Below are positions 53,645 to 61,165 of a DNA stretch of 64,000 nt, one piece after another. The position numbers and the translations under genes are program-made. The DNA lies in assembly GCA_020634755.1 (NCBI GenBank), contig JACKBC010000002.1:62001-126000 (forward strand), written 5' to 3'. The DNA comes from Caldilineaceae bacterium (lineage in GTDB: Bacteria > Chloroflexota > Anaerolineae > Caldilineales > Caldilineaceae). Position 1 is the first letter of the stretch; each line of letters starts with the position of its first letter. The notes under the pieces were generated by a model. It worked only from the letters and a program-made list of their open reading frames with translations, made no database searches and was not told the origin of the DNA.

Positions 53645-54574
53645 GTGCCAGAGACTCGCTTACCGCCCCTGATCGTTCTATTAGGCCCCACAGCCGTGGG
53701 CAAAACTGAGTTGAGCCTGAACTTATGTCGCCAATTTGGGGGCGAAGTTATCTGCGCAGACAGCCGCCAGATTTACCGTCACATGGACATTGGCACAGCC
53801 AAACCCACACCAGAGGAACAACAGCAGGCTCCCCATCATTTGTTCGACATCCGCAATCCAGACGAACCCATTAGCTTGGCCCAATATCAACAGTTGGCCT
53901 TTACCACTATTGATGACATTCATAGGCGCCAGTGCGTGCCGTTTTTGGTAGGCGGCTCGGCGCTTTATATACGTGCAGTGGTGCAGGGACTACGCATTCC
54001 CGAAGTGCCGCCCAACCCCAAGCTGCGTCAAGAGCTAGAAAATGTGGCCGCCACCGAGGGCTGGCAGCCGCTCTTTCAGCGCTTGCAAGAGTTGGACCCC
54101 GTCACCGCCGCCACTATTGACCGGCGCAACGCACGGCGCCTCATCCGCGCGTTGGAAATTGTGATCACCACCGGCAAATCTAAAAGCGAGCTCGAAGGCA
54201 GCAAGCCCCCCCCCTATCGAGTGCTGCAAATCGGATTGGAGCGGCCGCGGGAACAGTTGTATGAGCGCATAGATCGACGGGTGGAGCAGATGGTGGCACA
54301 GGGCTTAGTCGAGGAGACCGCCGATCTGCTGGCCCGTGGCTATGCGCAAAATTTGCCCGCCATGAGCAGCTTGGGATACCGCGAGATCGGCGCATTTTTG
54401 CGCGGGGAACTGACCCAAGAGGCCGCCATCGAACGCATTCAGATTGAAACACATCGCTTTGTGCGCCACCAATCGACCTGGTTCCGCAAAATGCAGGGCA
54501 TCCACTGGTTTCCAATGGATCCAGAAAGTGCTGCCTCCATTGATGCACTGGTCAACCAGTTCTTAAATCATTGA
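53645..54574 (+). CDS. miaA: tRNA dimethylallyltransferase
   Basis: Adds a dimethylallyl group to A37 of tRNAs reading UNN codons. The P-loop is GPTAVGKTELSLNL; DSRQIYRHMDIGTAKP, HHLFDIRNPDEP and VGGSALYIRAVVQG are all present. GTG at 53645 is chosen because AGGA lies 10 bases before it. TTG at 53624 is an alternative that would add 7 residues. It follows yraN within 25 bp. An R7 repeat starts 7 bp after the stop. Confidence 0.95.
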   Translation: MPETRLPPLIVLLGPTAVGKTELSLNLCRQFGGEVICADSRQIYRHMDIGTAKPTPEEQQQAPHHLFDIRNPDEPISLAQYQQLAFTTIDDIHRRQCVPFLVGGSALYIRAVVQGLRIPEVPPNPKLRQELENVAATEGWQPLFQRLQELDPVTAATIDRRNARRLIRALEIVITTGKSKSELEGSKPPPYRVLQIGLERPREQLYERIDRRVEQMVAQGLVEETADLLARGYAQNLPAMSSLGYREIGAFLRGELTQEAAIERIQIETHRFVRHQSTWFRKMQGIHWFPMDPESAASIDALVNQFLNH

Positions 54575-54580
54575 GGAACG

Positions 54581-54613
54581 TGCATAATTCTCTACTCGAG
54601 TGAAGTATATTGG
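54581..54613 (+). repeat. R7 short repeat after miaA
   Basis: TGCATAATTCTCTACTCGAG then AAGTATATTGG, the partner of the sequence after the protease gene at 35215. Confidence 0.6.
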
Positions 54614-54716
54614 TAAACCCAGGTGGCGCGCGGCTTTACGAAGCAGCATCCAGAAACCAACATACAATAGACGCGAATTTAGGCACGTTGCCAGACGGAA
54701 TCAAACGATCTATAAT

Positions 54717-54800
54717 CAGTAGACCGCAAAGGCAAGAGATGGGGCTGGATTCACCATTCGAGACCGACGCCTATATCGCCAACACCGTTGCGGTGTACTG
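54717..54800 (-). repeat. R3 palindromic repeat with 5-bp flanking repeat
   Basis: CAGTAGACCGCAAAGGC to ACCGTTGCGGTGTACTG, 84 bp, flanked by ATAAT on both sides. It is the best-preserved R3 copy of the window. Confidence 0.88.
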
Positions 54801-54867
54801 ATAATCAGTACCCTATAATCTCGGGGAAGAGTAGCTTCATCAAAGCCTATCTCCTCTTCTGGCTAAA

Positions 54868-55001
54868 CACAAGCGCAACATAATAAGCACAAGCGCAACA
54901 TAATAAGCACAAGCGCAACATAATAAGCACAAGCGCAACATAATAAGCACAAGCGCAACATAATAAGCACAAGCGCAACATAATAAGCACAAGCGCAACA
55001 T
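54868..55001. repeat. 20-bp tandem repeat, 6.7 units
   Basis: Six identical units of CACAAGCGCAACATAATAAG and a seventh of 14 bases, head to tail with no spacers. The identity of all units points to recent expansion. Confidence 0.95.
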
Positions 55002-55063
55002 ATGATGCGCCGATAAAGAGTATGTTTTGCGCCAGCCAGTCTGTTTTATGCATGTCATTAACA

Positions 55064-55184
55064 CGACTTACACAGCGCCCATAGATTGCCGCCAGTGAGC
55101 CAGTCCGCCTTCCTTTAGCACAATTGTATGCGAGGCGATCTGGCTTTGCAAGAGGCTCTGGCTTTGCAAGAGGCGCGTAAGTCC
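55064..55184 (-). repeat. R1 palindromic repeat with internal duplication
   Basis: From CGACTTACACAGCGCCC to GAGGCGCGTAAGTCC. TCTGGCTTTGCAAGAGGC occurs twice in tandem before the right end. The flanks ATTAACA and ATTACA are similar. Confidence 0.82.
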
Positions 55185-55205
55185 TGATTACATGGGGGAG
55201 TCATC

Positions 55206-57884
55206 ATGTCAAAAAAGAATAAGAATCGGGTATCAACCGTAGAAAGTGATGTCGCGCGCCAGAACGGTATCCAGCCGCCCCCGCCTAATAACGCTCACGT
55301 TATCTCTCCAGAACAAGCGATTGCCATTCCGATCACCAATTTGGATGAATCACGCCCGAATCATCAGCCAAATGGTAAGGAGCCCGAAAACAACGAGGCA
55401 GTGCTTGCTAAACCTGCGCCCCAAAGGGCTCTGCATCAGGCTGATACGGAAGAAAGCCAGAATAACCCTGCGGCTGATAAAATAGATAGTGTGAATGGCC
55501 ACGCTGCCAGCAATGTCAAGCACTCCGTTAGCGACGCTAAAAACAGTGACGCTAAAAACAACGTCAATGCAGTTGCCACGCCCGAGCTGAAAACAATCAA
55601 ATTAAATCCCAGCCAGATCACACACAAACAGATCTTTTCCGCACTGCATTCGCTGCCACCGCTCCCTACAGCGGACGCTTCTGCCTTTATCGAGATCGAA
55701 CCGGAAACAGAAGAAATCGAAGCGCTCAACGGGCTATTCGGACGGCTGCCATCCTACTATTCACAGACCGATTATGATCTAGTTCTTAAGGCATACGTGG
55801 TGGCCAGCTATGCCCACCGTTTGCAGCGACGCCAGAGCGGCGAAGCGTATGTCCTCCACCCCATTGAAGTCACTTGGATTCTGGCCGATTTGCGCATGGA
55901 TGCAGATACATTGGCCGCGGGCCTACTGCACGACGTGGCAGAAGATACTCAATTTGATATTGCTTATATTGAAAATCATTTTGGCGCGGCGGTAAGCAAT
56001 ATGGTCGATGGCGTAACAAAACTCAAGCGCATCAACCAGCTCAGCAATGTGCGGCAAGGCATCGCCGATCAAAAAGCAGAGTCGCTGCGCAAAATGTTTC
56101 TAGCCATGGTGGAAGATGTGCGCGTAGTGCTCATCAAGCTGGCCGATCGGCTGCACAACATGCGCACGCTGGGCAGCCAGCCCGATCACAAGCGGCGACG
56201 CATTGCGCGGGAAACGCTGGAAATTTTTGCACCGCTGGCCAACCGCTTGGGTATCTGGCAAATCAAATGGGAGCTAGAGGATATTAGTTTTCGCTATTTG
56301 GACCCCAGCACCTACAAACAGCTGGCCAAAGCCATGGCCCAAAAGCGCACCGAGCGCGAGAAGTGGGTCGAAGAAGTAAAGGCCGAACTCGAGCGCGAGC
56401 TCTCGAAGCAGGATATACAAGCGGAAGTGACTGGACGCCCCAAGCACATTTACAGCATTTGGCGCAAAATGCAGCGCAAAGGCGTCAACTTTGAACAGAT
56501 TTATGACGTGCATGGTTTTCGGGTCGTCGTGGAAAATGAAGCCCAATGCTATGCCGCGCTCGGCATTGTACACAGCCTGTGGCGCCCCATTCCCGGCGAG
56601 TTTGATGACTACATTGCCAACCCCAAAGACAATGCTTATCGCAGCCTGCATACGGCTGTACTCAGCCGCACTGGGCGCCCCATGGAGGTGCAGATTCGCA
56701 CGCGCGAGATGCACCAGTTTGCCGAATATGGCATTGCCGCCCACTGGCGCTACAAAGAACAGACCAAACACGACCGCAACTTTGAAGACAAAATTGCCTG
56801 GCTGCGTCAGCTCATGGAGTGGCGCCAAGATGTGACCGACGCCAGCGAATTTATAGACAGCATGAAGACCGATGTTTTCAATGATCGCGTCTATGTTTTT
56901 ACTCCACAAGGCGAAGTGATTGACCTGCCCGCCGGCTCAACCCCCATCGATTTTGCCTATGCCATCCATACAGAGTTGGGGCACCGCTGCCGGGGCGCCA
57001 ATGTAGATGGCCGCCTGGTGCCGCTGGATTACAAGCTGTCTAACGGTGAACAGGTCACGGTCATTGCGGCCAAGCGCGGTGGTCCCACGCGCGACTGGCT
57101 CAATCCCAACTTGGAATATGTGGCCACGCAGCGGGCGCGCAGCAAAATCCGCAACTGGCTGCGCAAACAGAACCGTGATGAAAATATTCGGCAGGGCAAA
57201 CAGATGCTGGATAAGGAATTGAAACGGCTTTCTATTTCGCTATCCCTGGAGGAGATCGCCCATATCTTCAACCATGAAAAACCGGACGATTTTCTGGCCG
57301 CCATTGGCTATGGTGACATCAACTCCCAGCACATTGCCAAACGGCTGCTCGACCATGAGCGGCGTCAACAAGAAGCACAGATGTTGGAAAGCGGCATTAT
57401 TATTAAAGCGCCGGAGCGGCAGAAAAGGTCTATCCACGGCATTTTTGTACAGGGCATGGATGGCATTGCCACGCAGCCGGGCGGCTGCTGCAACCCGCTG
57501 CCGGGCGACCCGGTTGTGGGGTACATTACGCGGGGCCGCGGCGTCACCATACACCGCACAACCTGCCCAAACATTTCAGCCGTGCTGCACCATGGGGACA
57601 GCAACCGCCTGGTCGAAGTGCAGTGGGCCACCCAAAAAGAGGAAACCTATCCCGTTTCAATCCAGGTGGTGGCCTATGACCGTGCCGGCCTTCTGCGCGA
57701 CTTCTCCAATTTAGTGGCCGATGAAAAAATCAATATGGTCTTTGTGGAAGCGGTAACGGGCCAAAAAGACAACTTGGCCCAGATCAACGCCACGTTGGAA
57801 ATCTTCGACGTGTCGCAGCTCACGCGCATCCTCACCAAAATTGACCGGCTGCCCAATGTGGTAGAGAGTCGACGGCGGGTATAA
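55206..57884 (+). CDS. rel: Bifunctional (p)ppGpp synthetase/hydrolase (Rel/SpoT)
   Basis: Makes and degrades the alarmone (p)ppGpp. The protein has 892 residues. An unusual polar N-terminal extension of about 150 residues (repeats of Asp-Ala-Lys-Asn such as SDAKNSDAKNNVNA) precedes the HD hydrolase domain (YVLHPIEVTWILADL, LLHDVAEDTQF, so the HD-ED residues are intact). The synthetase domain has DVHGFRVVVENEAQCYAALG and NPKDNAYRSLHTAV, also intact. A TGS domain (YVFTPQGEVIDLPAGSTPID), a zinc-finger/CC region (GGCCNPLPGDPVVGY, TTCPN) and a C-terminal ACT domain follow. It should respond to starved ribosomes. Confidence 0.97.
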   Translation: MSKKNKNRVSTVESDVARQNGIQPPPPNNAHVISPEQAIAIPITNLDESRPNHQPNGKEPENNEAVLAKPAPQRALHQADTEESQNNPAADKIDSVNGHAASNVKHSVSDAKNSDAKNNVNAVATPELKTIKLNPSQITHKQIFSALHSLPPLPTADASAFIEIEPETEEIEALNGLFGRLPSYYSQTDYDLVLKAYVVASYAHRLQRRQSGEAYVLHPIEVTWILADLRMDADTLAAGLLHDVAEDTQFDIAYIENHFGAAVSNMVDGVTKLKRINQLSNVRQGIADQKAESLRKMFLAMVEDVRVVLIKLADRLHNMRTLGSQPDHKRRRIARETLEIFAPLANRLGIWQIKWELEDISFRYLDPSTYKQLAKAMAQKRTEREKWVEEVKAELERELSKQDIQAEVTGRPKHIYSIWRKMQRKGVNFEQIYDVHGFRVVVENEAQCYAALGIVHSLWRPIPGEFDDYIANPKDNAYRSLHTAVLSRTGRPMEVQIRTREMHQFAEYGIAAHWRYKEQTKHDRNFEDKIAWLRQLMEWRQDVTDASEFIDSMKTDVFNDRVYVFTPQGEVIDLPAGSTPIDFAYAIHTELGHRCRGANVDGRLVPLDYKLSNGEQVTVIAAKRGGPTRDWLNPNLEYVATQRARSKIRNWLRKQNRDENIRQGKQMLDKELKRLSISLSLEEIAHIFNHEKPDDFLAAIGYGDINSQHIAKRLLDHERRQQEAQMLESGIIIKAPERQKRSIHGIFVQGMDGIATQPGGCCNPLPGDPVVGYITRGRGVTIHRTTCPNISAVLHHGDSNRLVEVQWATQKEETYPVSIQVVAYDRAGLLRDFSNLVADEKINMVFVEAVTGQKDNLAQINATLEIFDVSQLTRILTKIDRLPNVVESRRRV

Positions 57885-57917
57885 AAAGCAAGCTGTCGGT
57901 TGCTTACTCTGGCGCCC

Positions 57918-58661
57918 TTACTCTCCACCCTCTTCTACATCCCGTTCGTGTTCGAGTATGAGGCGATAGCCCACGCCGCGAATGGTGCGCAGGTAGGTGG
58001 GGTCAGAGGGGTCGGGTTCAATCCGTTCACGCAACCAGCGGATATGCACATCGAGCGTGCGCGTATCTTCCATGTAGGACGTGTTCCAGATGGCCTCCAT
58101 AATGTCGGCTCGCCGCACAATCTGGCGATGATTTTTCATCAGGAGTTGAAGCAGCGCACACTGTTTGGGCGTCATGTGATAATTCCCGTTGCCGGTCGTT
58201 ACCGTGCGGTCGGCCACATTCAGCCGAACGGGACCACACTCCATGACGTTTAGCGCCGAATTCTGGAGCCCTTTGAGCAGCAAGGGCGTAACTGTTTCGG
58301 CGCAGAGGGGCAATTCGACCACGGCGTCAAACGCAAAAGGCGTATTGAGGGCGTGATCCGTAACGGCAAAGATGGTCGAATTGGGCAGCCGTTTGCGCAA
58401 CGACTGGCAAAAGCTCAAGCGGCTGTTGCGTTTACCATCCAGCTCGATCAGAACAATGCTCGGCGGCTCTGTGCGCGTTAGGCTCATGGCCGCTTTTTGA
58501 TTGGTGATCTGCTTAAAGGTAATCGTCAATGAGCGACGCGGATCACCCTTGCCCTTTACTTGCTCGGCCAACATAGTCTCTATGCCGGTGGCAATCTCAT
58601 ATTGACGACCTACGTATAGGATCCGAATCGTATCCATTTTATGCGAACTTTGATCTGGCAT
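57918..58661 (-). CDS. OmpR-type response regulator with atypical receiver
   Basis: About 247 residues from MPDQSSHKMDTIRILYVGRQ; MDTIRIL at 58637 is an alternative start. The N-terminal half has the receiver shape, but where the phospho-Asp is normally found it reads SIVLIELDGKR, that is, a Glu. The winged-helix DNA-binding domain is clear: MTPKQCALLQLLMKNHRQIV, TRTLDVHIRWLRERIEPDPS and LRTIRGVGYRL. No histidine kinase is next to it. An IS110-junction-like repeat lies directly upstream. Confidence 0.88.
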   Translation of the reverse strand: MPDQSSHKMDTIRILYVGRQYEIATGIETMLAEQVKGKGDPRRSLTITFKQITNQKAAMSLTRTEPPSIVLIELDGKRNSRLSFCQSLRKRLPNSTIFAVTDHALNTPFAFDAVVELPLCAETVTPLLLKGLQNSALNVMECGPVRLNVADRTVTTGNGNYHMTPKQCALLQLLMKNHRQIVRRADIMEAIWNTSYMEDTRTLDVHIRWLRERIEPDPSDPTYLRTIRGVGYRLILEHERDVEEGGE

Positions 58662-58669
58662 GACAGACA

Positions 58670-58905
58670 AACTTAGCTTGGAGTTTTGCACTACTGGCGC
58701 AAACGAGATTCGCTGCTCCTGGCCTATTTGATAATTCGATTTCTCCGATATTATCACATATTTTTCATCATACCAGGCACTAATTGTAGGCGCTCACTCG
58801 ACGTCATCGACAATGTTTTGTCAATGCACAAGGAAATGATTGTGGATATTGCCGCAGGACTTATTTACGCCACCGTCCAGAGTCATTCGCGAAGGCGTAA
58901 ACTGG
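58670..58905. repeat. R4 repeat: IS110 left-end and right-end sequences joined
   Basis: The left part (58670 to about 58830) follows the IS110 left end at 40769-40930. The right part (about 58793 to 58905) follows the right end at 39543-39650 (TAGGCGCT, CATCGACAA, TTTTGTC, TTATTT, CGCC, GCGAAG in order). Between the two flanks no transposase is present, and the order is that of the circular intermediate. Confidence 0.75.
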
Positions 58906-59057
58906 TAGGTGCTCATACGCAAAATTTGCATCGATTGAGTAAATTCTTGATGATGAGCCTTGCTTGAGGTTATCTCATTATACCGGATAGCGCAGAGAAG
59001 AGCAATCATGGATTATCAGCGAATTTCTGGAAAATAGCACCTTCATCCTACCATTCA

Positions 59058-59115
59058 TCCTACATATAAAAACCGCAGCTTTAGCGTTCTAAAGCTGCGG
59101 TTTTTATATGTAGGA
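59058..59115. terminator. Strong bidirectional terminator
   Basis: Perfect 27-bp arms with a 4-base loop (CGTT). The stem core is AAAAACCGCAGCTTTAG, with T/A runs on both sides. It lies 160 bp past the pepF stop and would end the acnA-pepF transcript. Confidence 0.95.
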
Positions 59116-59138
59116 CGAGCTCTATGGCTATCCCCGGC

Positions 59139-59251
59139 CTAGTGTCTCGGCAAGCATGAATTGATGGAAATCCGTTATGAATGCTTGCCGAGACATTGGT
59201 GTTCTGACTACTTACTAATTCTATCAAAACACGATTGATAGAACACTAGTT
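59139..59251. repeat. Nested palindromic block after pepF
   Basis: TGTCTCGGCAAGCAT (59143) and its exact complement (59181) form one hairpin. TTCTATCAA/TTGATAGAA (59219-59242) forms another. CTAGTGT near 59,140 and ACACTAG near 59,245 bracket both. Confidence 0.7.
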
Positions 59252-59276
59252 GTCTGGCCGCTTAATTTTCGCGCCA

Positions 59277-61079
59277 CTAGAGCTGAATCGCCTCTAATTC
59301 ATCAATCATTTCGCTGATCACATCAAAGCCGCCCTGCCAGAATGCCGGGTCAGTCACGTCAATGCCCACTTCATTCAAAATATGCTCTGGGCGCGCCGAG
59401 CCACCATAGGCCAACATCTTTAAATAGTCGGCCTTAAAGCTTTCGCCCTGCTGCTGAAAGCGTCGATAAAGCGCCAGCACCAATAGCTGTCCAAAGCTGT
59501 AGGCATAGCAATAGAAGGGCGTCTGATAGATGTGCGGAATGCTCACCCATTCGTACTGAAACTCATCGGAAATTTCGATACTATCGCCAAATTGTTCGCG
59601 CAGATTCTGCATGTACATATCGTGCAGCTGCTCGGGCGATTTGTTGTTCAAAATGGCTTCGTGCGCGTCTAGCTCAAACCGCACAAAATAGGCCTGGCGC
59701 ATAACCGTGCCATACATATCGTCCACGGCGGCAGCCAACAGCTCGCGACGCGCCATGGGGTCGCGCACCTCTTCGAGCAGCCGATCGGTTAGCAACATTT
59801 CGGCAAAAACCGAGGCGGTTTCGGCCAGCGGCAGCGCCGAATGTTGGGTCAGCACCGGATGTTCTTCGGCCATCATGCTGTGGATGGCGTGGCCCAATTC
59901 GTGGGCCAGCGTGGCGACATCGCGCACTTTGCCCGTGTAGTTCATGAGCACCCAGGGCGTTTGGCTGGGCAATACGGTGGCGCAAAAGGCGCCGCCCCGC
60001 TTGCCCTTGCGCACCTCGCTATCAATATGGTCGTGCTCAAAAACGCGGCGGGCGTGCTGCTGCACCAGCGGGTGAAATTTGCCAAACGTATCCAGCACCA
60101 TATCGACCGCTTCACCATACGAAATTTCGCGATCCGACTCGGCCAGCGGCGCATAAATGTCGTAGCGGCGCAGCTTATCCACACCCAACCATTTGGCCTT
60201 CAGCTTGAAATAGCGCTGGAACACTTTGGCGTTTTTGCGCGCCACGTCTAGCAGCGTTTCAACCGCGGCATCTGGAATATCATTGGAGATGTTGCGTACG
60301 GAGATGGGCGATTTGTAATGGCGCAGTTCCACATTTTCCTCATACCAATCGCGCACCCGGTTCACATAAACCTGGGCCAGAATTTTGGCTTCACCTTCAT
60401 AAACCCGATACAGCTCTTGATAGGCGGCCGCGCGCAGTTCAGCCTTGGGCGAAAACGCATACGACATTAATGCATCGCGCGTCAGCGTCTGCTCTTGGCC
60501 GTCCACCTCCATCTTGAACTCCAGCCGTGAGGTCAACATGGAATAGATGGTCAGGAGACCGCTCATCCCGTTGCCGTCTTTGATGTTGATGATCTGTTCA
60601 GACTTTTCGTCCAGCGTAAAGGGCTTGGTGCGCCGCATGTCTTCCAAATAGAAGCGATAGTCGGCATATTCATCGACATCGGGCAGCAATGCTTTGGCCT
60701 CTTCTTCCTCCAGCGATTTCCACCAGAGGTCAAAATAGAGCATGCGGTTTTGGGCATCGGTCAACACGCGCTGCATGCGGTTGCGATAAGTCAGCGCCGC
60801 CGAATCCTGTGTATCCGCCGAGAACCAAAGACTGCCATAGGCAAACAGCACATAGAGGCGCTCAGAAATATCCTCCAACTCTCTGACAATTCGCACCAGA
60901 TCATCGGGGTCCATGTCGGGGCTCAGGCTGGCGCGCTTGGCCACAAACGCATCCACCGCCTCTTCCAGCGTATCCAGCCGGTCGTTGATCAGGGCGTCCG
61001 ACGGTTCGGGCAGCAGTTCGCTCAAATCCCAGCCGGAAAGTTCATACTGTTTGGTTGGTTCTAGGGTTGCAATGGTCAT
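59277..61079 (-). CDS. pepF: Oligoendopeptidase F (M3 metallopeptidase)
   Basis: Zinc peptidase cleaving short peptides, 600 residues from MTIATLEPTKQYELSGWDL. The ATG at 61157 adds 26 residues with no family similarity. The zinc site is ATLAHELGHAIHSMM near residue 380, and the third ligand, Glu, is in LPLAETASVFAEML. The C-terminal helical part has PFYCYAYSFGQLLVLALY. It follows acnA by 86 bp on the same strand, so the two may be co-transcribed. Confidence 0.95.
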   Translation of the reverse strand: MTIATLEPTKQYELSGWDLSELLPEPSDALINDRLDTLEEAVDAFVAKRASLSPDMDPDDLVRIVRELEDISERLYVLFAYGSLWFSADTQDSAALTYRNRMQRVLTDAQNRMLYFDLWWKSLEEEEAKALLPDVDEYADYRFYLEDMRRTKPFTLDEKSEQIINIKDGNGMSGLLTIYSMLTSRLEFKMEVDGQEQTLTRDALMSYAFSPKAELRAAAYQELYRVYEGEAKILAQVYVNRVRDWYEENVELRHYKSPISVRNISNDIPDAAVETLLDVARKNAKVFQRYFKLKAKWLGVDKLRRYDIYAPLAESDREISYGEAVDMVLDTFGKFHPLVQQHARRVFEHDHIDSEVRKGKRGGAFCATVLPSQTPWVLMNYTGKVRDVATLAHELGHAIHSMMAEEHPVLTQHSALPLAETASVFAEMLLTDRLLEEVRDPMARRELLAAAVDDMYGTVMRQAYFVRFELDAHEAILNNKSPEQLHDMYMQNLREQFGDSIEISDEFQYEWVSIPHIYQTPFYCYAYSFGQLLVLALYRRFQQQGESFKADYLKMLAYGGSARPEHILNEVGIDVTDPAFWQGGFDVISEMIDELEAIQL

Positions 61080-61165
61080 TCGGTGTTCCTGTTCTCTCAA
61101 ATTTAGGCGACAAGGGGACAAGGGGACATCGACAGACTCAGTCACCCAGTCACCCAATCACCTTG

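Larger units (their letters stand above)
54575..55205. other. Repeat-rich gap upstream of the stringent-response gene
   Basis: It holds R7 (54581), R3 (54717), a 20-bp tandem array (54868) and an R1 copy with an internal duplication (55064-55184). No gene is supported. A GGGGGAG ribosome site precedes the next start. Confidence 0.75.
58662..59276. other. Gap between the regulator gene and pepF
   Basis: It contains the R4 full copy, a strong bidirectional terminator and a palindromic block. No gene is supported. Confidence 0.7.

Noticed and set aside
54868..55001. CRISPR array
   Set aside because: Units are head to tail with no spacers, and no cas gene is nearby. It is a simple tandem repeat.
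54840..55064. Small hydrophobic repeated protein on the minus strand
   Set aside because: The open frame is only the translation of the 20-bp tandem array, which happens to lack stops in several frames.
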